6,283 bases of DNA, from the NCBI GenBank assembly GCA_016927095.1, contig JAFGNI010000627.1, positions 1 to 6,283 on the forward strand, written 5' to 3'. The stretch comes from Anaerolineae bacterium (GTDB taxonomy: Bacteria; Chloroflexota; Anaerolineae; B4-G1; SLSP01). The notes beneath the pieces were generated by a model. That model did not search any database and had not been told where the DNA came from. It saw only the letters and a program-made list of their open reading frames with translations. Shown here piece after piece: positions 1 through 5,240 of this stretch (positions are counted from its first letter, which is position 1; the number at the start of each line of letters is the position of its first letter). A program made the translations under genes and the position numbers.

Positions 1-782
1 AGCTCAGTCTCCCCCACCGAGAGGAAGAGTTCCACCGGCAGCGCATCATTCTGGGCCGCATATTCCTGCTCGAGGTCAAAGATCAACCGCTCACCATTCC
101 AGTCGGGATGGTAGAACAGCGCCGGGCTCAGAGCGACATACCGTTGGAAGGCATCAGTGGCAGTAAACAGCGCGTAGAGGGTGAACAGACCGCCATACGA
201 GTGGCCCGCCAGCGTGCGGTCCTGTGGGTTGGTCAGGTAGTTGGCATCGATGTAGGGCATGAGCTCTTCCTGGATGAACCCAAGGAATGGATCAGCCCCC
301 ACCCCAGGCAGCAGATCGGTCTGGCGCAGGATTTCCAACTCGGCATTGTCATCCGTCGGATAGCCAATACCGACAATGATCATGTCCGGGAGTTCACCAC
401 TGGGTCTGAGGAAACGGGCGATGCCCGTGGTCGTGGGAAAATGCCAGTTCCCGTCCACCAGATAGACAACCGGATAGCCTTCCGGACCGGCTGCCTCCGC
501 CGAGTACCCCATGGGTAGGCTAACGTAGATCCGGTACTTCTGACCCGTGATCTTGGACCTGAAGACCCGCACGACGGTGTCGGGAAGTGTCACCGGCTCG
601 TCAGATACTGCATCCGTCGCAGTTCGGACCTGTGCAGCTTGACGCGCTGCCGGTGCCTCCACGCTCAGCCCAACCGAAGCCAGATCCTTGGCTGAGGCCG
701 ATGCGTATCCGGTCAACAGAACCACAAACACCAATGCCATCCCTGAAAGCATCTTCCATACAGACATCTTCCTGGTCTTCAT
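1..782 (-). CDS. Secreted alpha/beta-hydrolase, putative esterase (C-terminus missing)
   Basis: This reading frame is open from an ATG at 782 to the window edge, giving 260 residues with the C-terminus cut off. The protein starts with a signal peptide: basic residues (MKTRK), a hydrophobic stretch (LSGMALVFVVLLTGY) and a likely cleavage after ASA near residue 31, so it is probably exported. The mature part carries esterase-family landmarks: YLVDG at 107-111, FIQEEL then PYID at 169-179, the nucleophile elbow GHSYGG with Ser195, and ALSPAL around Ser219. These fit the Esterase/COG2819-type hydrolases, which cleave carboxylic esters, including in some members siderophore esters. The substrate here cannot be told. 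The catalytic acid and His should lie beyond the edge. ATG 782 is preferred because it has an AAGGAG site at ideal spacing and a textbook signal peptide. The frame is open further upstream, with another ATG at 854 that would add 24 non-signal-like residues. Confidence 0.88.
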   Translation of the reverse strand, partial: MKTRKMSVWKMLSGMALVFVVLLTGYASASAKDLASVGLSVEAPAARQAAQVRTATDAVSDEPVTLPDTVVRVFRSKITGQKYRIYVSLPMGYSAEAAGPEGYPVVYLVDGNWHFPTTTGIARFLRPSGELPDMIIVGIGYPTDDNAELEILRQTDLLPGVGADPFLGFIQEELMPYIDANYLTNPQDRTLAGHSYGGLFTLYALFTATDAFQRYVALSPALFYHPDWNGERLIFDLEQEYAAQNDALPVELFLSVGETE

Positions 783-850
783 CGCATTCTCCTTGTGTGA
801 ATCGGAACAGAATCGCCACGACATCTGCTCACACCATCGGGGTTCCTCAT
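779..850 (-). CDS. Candidate 23-codon leader ORF overlapping the esterase start
   Basis: An ATG at 850 opens a 23-codon frame ending in TGA at 781-779. The stop overlaps the esterase ATG (782-780) as ATGA, the classic arrangement for translational coupling. The ORF is preceded by an exceptionally strong Shine-Dalgarno sequence at 855-863 with 5-nt spacing, the best-looking ribosome site in this stretch. The predicted peptide starts MRNPDGVSRC, is rich in Arg, and resembles no family I know. It has no membrane segment, signal or run of one amino acid that would suggest an attenuation leader. It may be a translated leader that feeds ribosomes into the esterase. Alternatively the ribosome site may serve the in-frame ATG at 854, giving an N-terminally extended esterase. 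Coding status rests only on the signals, as the ORF is too short for codon-usage evidence. Confidence 0.3.
   Translation of the reverse strand: MRNPDGVSRCRGDSVPIHTRRMR
789..794 (-). promoter_or_regulatory. Ribosome binding site of the esterase gene
   Basis: AAGGAG on the minus strand lies 6 nt before ATG 782. It decides the start of the esterase against the in-frame ATG at 854, whose own Shine-Dalgarno sequence sits only 1 nt away from it. Confidence 0.75.
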
Positions 851-854
851 CCAT

Positions 855-863
855 ACCTCCTTT
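855..863 (-). promoter_or_regulatory. Strong Shine-Dalgarno sequence upstream of the leader ORF
   Basis: The minus strand reads AAAGGAGGT, close to the full anti-Shine-Dalgarno complement. It is 5 nt from ATG 850 (leader ORF) and 1 nt from the core GGAGG to ATG 854, which is in frame with the esterase. Spacing therefore favours the leader ORF. Confidence 0.5.
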
Positions 864-910
864 CCTATAACTACGGTGCAGCCTAGAAGAGGGGGCTCTG
901 TGCCCGATGT

Positions 911-1129
911 CTACCATGGGATCTGCTGTAGCTTCAGCTCAAGGAAGGACACCAAGACCGTCCATTCCCGAAAGTAGCATCCGTCACGGTCCGTCACACA
1001 CTGCACCTGACCGCGCCACTCCATCCGACCGTCACTCCGGTACTCAGGCCACAGGCGTACGGTGAAAAGACACGAGCGGTGATGCTCATCTTCCAGTGGG
1101 TTCAAAAGGCCTCTTGCTTCATCTTGCAT
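911..1129 (-). CDS. Small conserved-looking protein of unknown function (72 aa)
   Basis: The ORF runs from ATG 1129 to TAG 911-913. An in-frame TAG seven codons upstream leaves no other usual start. The core reads SCLFTVRLWPEYRSDG, then MEWRGQVQCV, and YFREW further on. This matches from memory a family of short soluble Chloroflexota proteins with the pattern H-S-F-x-V-[RK]-[LI]-W-x-E, W-R-G-x-[IV] and a C-terminal aromatic helix. Its function is unknown to me and I cannot name a domain. There is no signal peptide or membrane segment, so it is probably cytoplasmic. Compared with the remembered pattern it has extra cysteines (residues around SC, QC and GC). The ribosome site is weak: only a GATGGTGAT stretch precedes the start. 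It is co-oriented between the regulator gene (372 nt upstream) and the esterase (128 nt downstream). Confidence 0.65.
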   Translation of the reverse strand: MQDEARGLLNPLEDEHHRSCLFTVRLWPEYRSDGRMEWRGQVQCVTDRDGCYFREWTVLVSFLELKLQQIPW

Positions 1130-1279
1130 ATCACCATCAAGAGAGCGCTATCTTAAGCCGATGTGGCACCCCCACACTGGGGACACCGTCTCACGGACTT
1201 AGAGAGCACCTACCGGATAAGGCCCAGGTCGATCGCGGCGAGCTGCATAGGACAGCCGGGTGAGCATGGTGTTACCGCT

Positions 1280-1288
1280 ACTGTAGCA
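1280..1288 (-). promoter_or_regulatory. Candidate extended -10 promoter for the small gene
   Basis: The minus strand reads TGC TACAGT, an extended -10 element (TGn plus a 4/6 match to TATAAT). It would start transcription near 1273 and leave a 5' untranslated region of about 140 nt before ATG 1129. No good -35 box lies 16-18 nt upstream. That position is instead taken up by the AAAACGTTTT palindrome. The same CATGCTAYA core occurs twice upstream of rpoD. This is a motif call only. Confidence 0.35.
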
Positions 1289-1302
1289 TGCGAGGCGTTT
1301 CT

Positions 1303-1312
1303 AAAACGTTTT
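1303..1312. promoter_or_regulatory. Perfect 10-bp palindrome AAAACGTTTT, possible operator
   Basis: AAAACGTTTT is its own reverse complement. It overlaps a second inverted repeat, CGTTT-CTA-AAACG (1296-1308). Palindromes centred on CG and flanked by A/T runs are typical of LacI-family operators. Its position across the -35 area of the minus-strand promoter candidate would suit repression. No regulator of that family lies in the window, and a 10-bp palindrome can arise by chance. Confidence 0.25.
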
Positions 1313-1374
1313 GCAGCGTCACAAGTGGGGACTCATCCCTTCATAGGCCTTCCCTGCCGCGGTACGCCAGAAGT

Positions 1375-1391
1375 TTTCGCGCCGCGCGAAA
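1375..1391. repeat. GC-rich inverted repeat (7-bp stem)
   Basis: TTTCGCG and CGCGAAA are separated by CCG. It is the first of a closely spaced series of hairpins running up to the regulator stop codon. There is no flanking T-run on either strand, so it is not a standard intrinsic terminator. Confidence 0.5.
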
Positions 1392-1393
1392 GG

Positions 1394-1435
1394 TTGCGGG
1401 GTTCTAGAGAGTGGGAGAGTCTAGAACCCTCGCAA
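1394..1435. repeat. Long inverted repeat (15 bp with one bulge)
   Basis: The left arm TTGCGGGGTTCTAGA (1394-1408) pairs with the right arm TCTAGAACCCTCGCAA (1420-1435). All 15 pairs are Watson-Crick, with T1430 bulged and an 11-nt purine-rich loop (GAGTGGGAGAG). This is the strongest hairpin in the region. The right arm is reused by the next inverted repeat. Confidence 0.7.
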
Positions 1436-1455
1436 GGTGCAGTACTCTGCGAGGG
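1427..1455. repeat. Alternative inverted repeat sharing an arm with its neighbour
   Basis: CCCTCGCA (1427-1434) and TGCGAGGG (1448-1455) form a perfect 8-bp inverted repeat with a 13-nt loop. The left arm is also the right arm of the 1394-1435 hairpin, so the two structures exclude each other. TGCGAGGG can also pair with CTCTCGCA at 1481-1488 with one G-U pair. Confidence 0.55.
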
Positions 1456-1460
1456 TCCAG

Positions 1461-1492
1461 ACCGTGCAAGGGAGCGGGAACTCTCGCACGGT
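1461..1492. repeat. Inverted repeat just after the regulator stop codon
   Basis: ACCGTGC (1461-1467) pairs with GCACGGT (1486-1492). After one mismatch the stem continues for four pairs (AGGG/CTCT, one a G-U on the plus-strand transcript). It begins 9 nt beyond the regulator's stop codon, so it may form the 3' end of that mRNA, but no T-run follows on the minus strand. The sequence 1477-1492 is also a degenerate copy of 1424-1438 (GAACCCTCGCAAGGT versus GAACTCTCGCACGGT, two mismatches). Confidence 0.5.
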
Positions 1493-1501
1493 TGGCTAAG
1501 G

Positions 1502-4500
1502 CTATGATGCCAGGGCGCTCAACAGGGCTGCAGCCTCGTTGAGATCCGGCGTGCCCAATCCTTCGGTAAACCAGCCGAAGATGCTTTCGAGAAACTCGCG
1601 CGCCTCCGCCTTCCTACCCATGCGGTGCCACAGACGGCTCAACGCGACGGACGTCCTTAGCTCGAGCAGCGTGGCCTGCTGCTGCCGGGCGATATCGATA
1701 GCGTGGCGGAAAGCTATCTCGGCGCCAGACTCGTCCTGCCGTAGCAGAGCGACCTCTCCCTGAAGGCGGTTCAGCTCGGCGTCCCAACAGCGCTCTCCGC
1801 TCGCCTCCATCAAGGCGAAGGCCTCGCCGAGTGCGTGGTGCGCATCGGCAGAATTGCCGGTGTCGATGTACGCCTCACACAGGTCCACGAACTGGTCGAT
1901 CATCACCATGGAATACTCAATCGAGCGACAGGCGGCAATTCCCTGCTGCAATTGCTCAATCCCCTTATCCCACTGCCCACGTTGGATCAGCACCCACCCC
2001 TCGAGACCGGTTCCCCAGGCCAGTGCCAAGGGGTACCCAGAGGCCCCTCCAATCCTCAATGCCGATGCAACCGCAACTTCCGTCGCACACACGTCGCGGC
2101 GCAGGCGATGGAGTGAGGCAGCCAGAATCCAGCCCATACAGCTCGTGAAAGGATGATTCACCTGTTCCGCTAGGTTAATAGCTCTGTTTGCTTGGGCGAG
2201 AGCCTGATCTGGATAGCCCATGAATTGCAGCGCGATAGCGCCATATATCAGGCAAAATACACCGGAATCAGATCCATACTCCAGGAGGTGAGGATCATGT
2301 CCAGCGGCCTCATAGAGAGCATAGCCGGCGACACTGTGGTCAACCGCTTGTGAAAAGGCCCCCATACGGTAAAGGGTCTCCGAATGGTGCATGTGACCAC
2401 GAGCGACGAGCATAGGCTCAGCCATACGTATCGCCTGGGCAATCATCTGCTCGTCAAGATCGTAGGCTCTTGAGACTTCCCCATGTCCCAAACAATACCT
2501 ACGCAGACCGACCAGTACCGAAAACCGTCGGGCAGAGTCGGGCTGTCGTTTCAGGAGCTCTCCTGCCCGGGTATATACGCTCTCGACTTCCGGCGCTGGA
2601 TGGCCCCGACAGAGGACTAAGGGAACCCCGAGTACAAGCAGCAACTCCAACTCGCGCCGGTCTCGCTCCGGCAACGCCGGGGTAGCTCCTAAAAGCTCCA
2701 GAGCTCGCGAGTAGAACCGCACCGCCTCTTCGTGAGCGAGGGTCCTCTGTGCTGCCTCACCCGCTCGCTGATAGTAGGGGATAGCCTGCTCGGGATAGCC
2801 GGCGCGCTCATAGTGCAACGCTATCCGCGCGGATTCAGCGCCCCAATCTGCTGCCGACTGTACCTCGAGCGCTTGCGCGACACGGTGGTGCAGCGACCGA
2901 CGCCGCGCCATACTCAACGCATCATAGGCGACCGCGCGCAGCCTATCGTGGGTAAAGTCGTATCCATCGGCTCCCTGTTCTCGAAGGATCCTGCGCCTCC
3001 ACAGCTCATCCAGATCGCCCACGAGTGTATCTTCGTCATCGCAGCTGACCTGTGCCAAGAGGGTGTACGGGAACTCCCGACCGATCACGGCTGCGATACC
3101 CGCCAGCTCATAGGCCGAAGGCGAGAGCTGCCCAAGACGTGCCTCAAGGACTACACGCACTTTCGGAGGTAGCGGTAAGGTGGCAAGGTCCAACTTCTCC
3201 TGATGCACTACACCTACCGACCCACCTTCGATCCTCTCCATACGGACCATCTCCACAATGAAAAGTGGGTTGCCCTCACTGCCGAGGTACAACGAATGAG
3301 CAAGTGCCGGATCCAGATCCCTTCCGGCAAGCTGATCTGCCAGCGTGAAGGTGGCCTCCTGACTTAGCGGACCCAGCTCAATCTCCACCAGCTGGTCAGT
3401 ATTGCGCAACGCACCCATAAGGGTGACTAGGGCTGGGTTATCCGTGAGGTTCTCAACACGAAGTGTGCCCACGATGAGCAAAGGCGCCTGAAGATCAAAG
3501 CGGAGGAGATAGTGAAGCCACTCCAACGTATCCCGATCACACCACTGCAGATCATCCAACAGGAGTACCAGCAGCTGCTTCCCAGAAAGCAGCACACGGG
3601 AAAGAGCCTCAAAGAGGCGCTGCCGCTGCCAGGATTCAGCGAAGGTACCGAATCGAGGTGGGGAAGGTGCCTCAGCTCGCAGCTCGGGTAGCACGCGCGA
3701 TACTTCGCCCAACCAGACATTGTCGATGGGAGGGATAGGAAGAGCGCGCAGCCAGGCCGCGGCGGGGGCATAGGGCAGCTCCCCCTGAGCAGCGTAACAG
3801 CGCGCCACTGCTGTGGTGGCGCCCTTGCGATAGGCTGTGAGAAGCAGCTCTTCCGCCAACCGCGTCTTCCCGATGCCCGCCACGCCTGAAAGGACTACCA
3901 TCCGCGGGCCGTTTGAAGCGGCAGCACTCAGGTTCGCCTGGAGCAATACCAATTCGCGCTGCCGCCCAACCACCGGTGCGGTCGTTGCGAGCTCGAAACG
4001 AGCCGGCAATGGTACCCATGACGAAGGCTCCGTTGGCAACAGCCGCTCATACGCTTGACGCGTGAGTGGATCAGGTTCGACCCCGAATTCCTGACGCAGC
4101 ATCGTCACGCACATGTGATAGGTTCTCAAAGCCGCTGCACGGTTTCCACCCAGCGCATAGAGCCGCATCAACTGACGGTATGTGGCCTCATACATCGGGT
4201 CAATGCGGAGAAGACGCTGCGCAGCCAAGACGGCGCCGTCATACTCTCGTTCGCCCTCGAGAAGCCGCGCAAGGTGCACCAGCTTGTCTATGCATGTCTG
4301 ACGTAGCCGCTCACGCTCGGGAAGGATCCAGTCGTCGTAGCAGCTAGGCAACAGATCTCCACGATAGAGCTCCGAGGCACTCTCCAGTGCGGCCCGCAGC
4401 CGGATCATGTCACCAGCGCGCTCAGCCTCCTGTGCCAGGACAACTGCACGCTCAAGATCTGCAACATCGGAGGTACAGGCGACGTCACGCCGCCACAGCA

Positions 4501-4774
4501 AGCTCTTGGCATCGACGGAGAGAAAGCGGTCAAGGCCCGGCAGAGCCTGACGCAGATGGTAGAGAAGGTTGCGCAGATTCGTAAGGGCTTGCTGTTCAGT
4601 CGAATCCGGCCAAAAGAGAAAGGCCACGTAGTGCCGCGGCTGAGAAGCATCCTGATGCAGGAGCAGAAAGGCCAGCAGCGACTGCAATCGCGGCGTGTCG
4701 ACAGTGTCGACTGGCGCACCATCCAGATAGAGACGGAAATCGCCGAGTAGCTGGACTCGCAGCTTCGGGTCCAA
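1502..4774 (-). CDS. BTAD-domain transcriptional regulator with AAA ATPase and TPR repeats
   Basis: This 1090-residue protein has the layout of large SARP/AfsR-like regulators. Residues 1-100 form a winged-helix DNA-binding region (core TPRLQSLLAFLLLH, FWPDS, NLRNLLYHLRQALP). Residues 104-246 are the bacterial transcriptional activator domain, ending in EFGVEPDPLTRQAYERLL. A STAND/AAA ATPase follows, with VVGRQREL (268-275), Walker A GVAGIGKT (297-304), Walker B LLVLLLDD (401-408), GNPLFIVE (501-508) and FTHDRLRAVAYDAL (607-620). Residues from about 650 to the end form a helical TPR-like solenoid. There is no C-terminal LuxR-type helix-turn-helix. By family knowledge, such proteins bind DNA through the N-terminus and are switched by ATP/ADP and by ligand or protein binding to the repeats. 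The signal and targets are unknown. The start is TTG: an in-frame TAG lies seven codons upstream, AGGAG is well placed, and the domain begins at once. Confidence 0.93.
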   Translation of the reverse strand: MDPKLRVQLLGDFRLYLDGAPVDTVDTPRLQSLLAFLLLHQDASQPRHYVAFLFWPDSTEQQALTNLRNLLYHLRQALPGLDRFLSVDAKSLLWRRDVACTSDVADLERAVVLAQEAERAGDMIRLRAALESASELYRGDLLPSCYDDWILPERERLRQTCIDKLVHLARLLEGEREYDGAVLAAQRLLRIDPMYEATYRQLMRLYALGGNRAAALRTYHMCVTMLRQEFGVEPDPLTRQAYERLLPTEPSSWVPLPARFELATTAPVVGRQRELVLLQANLSAAASNGPRMVVLSGVAGIGKTRLAEELLLTAYRKGATTAVARCYAAQGELPYAPAAAWLRALPIPPIDNVWLGEVSRVLPELRAEAPSPPRFGTFAESWQRQRLFEALSRVLLSGKQLLVLLLDDLQWCDRDTLEWLHYLLRFDLQAPLLIVGTLRVENLTDNPALVTLMGALRNTDQLVEIELGPLSQEATFTLADQLAGRDLDPALAHSLYLGSEGNPLFIVEMVRMERIEGGSVGVVHQEKLDLATLPLPPKVRVVLEARLGQLSPSAYELAGIAAVIGREFPYTLLAQVSCDDEDTLVGDLDELWRRRILREQGADGYDFTHDRLRAVAYDALSMARRRSLHHRVAQALEVQSAADWGAESARIALHYERAGYPEQAIPYYQRAGEAAQRTLAHEEAVRFYSRALELLGATPALPERDRRELELLLVLGVPLVLCRGHPAPEVESVYTRAGELLKRQPDSARRFSVLVGLRRYCLGHGEVSRAYDLDEQMIAQAIRMAEPMLVARGHMHHSETLYRMGAFSQAVDHSVAGYALYEAAGHDPHLLEYGSDSGVFCLIYGAIALQFMGYPDQALAQANRAINLAEQVNHPFTSCMGWILAASLHRLRRDVCATEVAVASALRIGGASGYPLALAWGTGLEGWVLIQRGQWDKGIEQLQQGIAACRSIEYSMVMIDQFVDLCEAYIDTGNSADAHHALGEAFALMEASGERCWDAELNRLQGEVALLRQDESGAEIAFRHAIDIARQQQATLLELRTSVALSRLWHRMGRKAEAREFLESIFGWFTEGLGTPDLNEAAALLSALAS

Positions 4775-4781
4775 GGGCTTT

Positions 4782-4786
4782 CTCCT
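4782..4786 (-). promoter_or_regulatory. Ribosome binding site that fixes the TTG start of the regulator
   Basis: AGGAG on the minus strand stands 7 nt before TTG 4774. With the in-frame TAG just upstream and no in-frame ATG until residue 123, inside the BTAD domain, it makes TTG the only sensible start. Confidence 0.8.
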
Positions 4787-4876
4787 AGCGCGCTACCCTT
4801 GATGGCAGCTTGGCGGTTGCCCTGATCAGAGGTCTTGGCGATGGCTGCTCGCGATGAAGTGATGCCTCCGTATCTC

Positions 4877-4885
4877 ATCATATCA
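4877..4885 (-). promoter_or_regulatory. Candidate extended -10 promoter of the regulator gene
   Basis: The minus strand reads TGA TATGAT, a TGn extension plus a 5/6 match to TATAAT. Transcription would start near 4870, about 95 nt before the TTG start codon. No recognisable -35 hexamer sits 16-18 nt upstream, as is common for extended -10 promoters. Confidence 0.4.
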
Positions 4886-4985
4886 CGGATACTGGGCGCC
4901 GGAAGGTCGACCTTATCCGCACCGGGGAGCGCTCAGAGCTTTCGGAGATCTCTCGGGCACGGAGGGCCTCGCAGGAAACTGCCTA

Positions 4986-5015
4986 TTGACTTCTGGCCTC
5001 AGGTCATGCTATAGT
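4986..5015 (+). promoter_or_regulatory. Sigma-70-type promoter upstream of rpoD (P1)
   Basis: TTGACT (4986-4991) and TATAGT (5010-5015) are 18 nt apart, each a 5/6 match to consensus, and the -10 box has a TG extension (TGC, 5007-5009). The expected start point is near 5022-5023. That is only a few bases before the terminator stem, so most transcripts from here should end after about 37 nt unless termination is overcome. It is the best full promoter by sequence in the window. Confidence 0.6.
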
Positions 5016-5025
5016 AGACCCCGTG

Positions 5026-5059
5026 AGCACAGGTGGTCACGACCACCCGTGCTTTTTTT
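5026..5059 (+). terminator. Intrinsic terminator immediately downstream of P1
   Basis: GCACAGGTGGT (5027-5037) pairs with ACCACCCGTGC (5042-5052) with a single A/C mismatch, a CACG tetraloop and seven Ts (5053-5059). This is a textbook plus-strand rho-independent terminator. No plus-strand gene precedes it in the window, so it either ends a very short RNA from P1 or blocks stray transcription from entering rpoD. Its core GGTGGTC-AC-GACCACC is also a perfect 7+7 bp dyad and could alternatively act as a DNA operator around +10 to +25 of P1. Confidence 0.8.
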
Positions 5060-5073
5060 CGCGCGTTTTGCAG

Positions 5074-5123
5074 TTGACAAGCGGTTGAACTTCACTACTC
5101 TATTATTATCGGCATGCTACAAT
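5074..5123 (+). promoter_or_regulatory. Candidate proximal promoter elements of rpoD
   Basis: A perfect TTGACA lies at 5074-5079, but the best -10 candidate at usable distance (TCTATT, 5099-5104, 19-nt spacer) is poor. A much better box, TGC TACAAT (5115-5123, extended -10, 5/6 match), lies 38 nt from TTGACA and so must act without it. Transcription from TACAAT would start near 5130, giving a leader of about 110 nt. Which pair is used cannot be decided from sequence. Confidence 0.45.
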
Positions 5124-5130
5124 GCGGGCT

Positions 5131-5168
5131 GGTTGTCAGGGCCTAGACTCACCTCTATCCGGACAACC
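5131..5168 (+). repeat. Inverted repeat at the 5' end of the rpoD leader
   Basis: GGTTGTC (5131-5137) and GACAACC (5162-5168) form a perfect 7-bp stem enclosing 24 nt. The left arm falls right at the start point predicted from the TACAAT box, so the mRNA 5' end could be sequestered in a stem. A weaker pair, GGGAC/GTCCC, follows at about 5173-5196. Confidence 0.4.
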
Positions 5169-5231
5169 CAGGGGACATCCACCGCTCACTGGTCCCGCTG
5201 CGCCTGGCATAGAGCCGGTCTCGTGTAGCCC

Positions 5232-5237
5232 AAAGGA
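5232..5237 (+). promoter_or_regulatory. Ribosome binding site of rpoD, with ambiguous start
   Basis: AAAGGA stands 3 nt before GTG 5241 and 9 nt before an in-frame TTG at 5247. Three nt is unusually short and nine is normal, so the TTG may be the true start. The difference is two residues. An in-frame TAG at 5226-5228 rules out any start further upstream. Confidence 0.6.
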
Positions 5238-5240
5238 ACT

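Larger units (their letters stand above)
1130..1501. other. Intergenic region of 372 nt without a convincing gene
   Basis: This stretch separates the regulator stop codon from the small gene. The only long frame across it (plus strand, GTG 1163 to TGA 1507) has no ribosome site, resembles nothing known and runs into the regulator gene, so I do not call it. The region holds a small hairpin (CCCCA/TGGGG, 1170-1182), a candidate minus-strand promoter, a 10-bp palindrome and a cluster of inverted repeats, each listed separately. Confidence 0.7.
4775..5240. other. Divergent intergenic region between the regulator gene and rpoD (466 nt)
   Basis: No gene is supported here. The left half (4787-4985) serves as upstream region of the regulator and holds one extended -10 candidate on the minus strand. 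The right half holds, in plus-strand order, a promoter, an intrinsic terminator, a consensus -35 box, an extended -10 box and a structured leader before rpoD. A minus-strand frame from 4881 into the regulator gene is an out-of-frame shadow. Confidence 0.75.

Noticed and set aside
108..886. Plus-strand frames at 108-518, 587-886 and 688-870, and a minus-strand frame at 601-819.
   Set aside because: They are shadows of the esterase gene and its upstream region. The esterase frame alone carries a signal peptide and the GHSYGG motif.
1461..1492. A group II intron remnant, suggested by the style of the ACCGTGC/GCACGGT hairpin.
   Set aside because: No reverse transcriptase sequence, domain V or intron boundary motif was seen; the likeness is to general hairpin form only.
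1152..1501. A possible 350-bp mobile element (MITE-like) bounded by CTTAAGCC and GGCTAAGG.
   Set aside because: The two ends match only with gaps and mismatches, no target-site duplication was seen and no second copy is available for comparison.
1163..1507. A 114-codon plus-strand frame starting at GTG in the intergenic region.
   Set aside because: It has no ribosome site, a composition unlike a folded protein, runs through the hairpin cluster and overlaps the regulator stop codon.
3427..4881. Minus-strand frames at 3427-3771, 3672-4019 and 4405-4881 inside the regulator.
   Set aside because: They are out of frame with the regulator, whose domains continue without a break through the same positions, so they do not indicate a frameshift.
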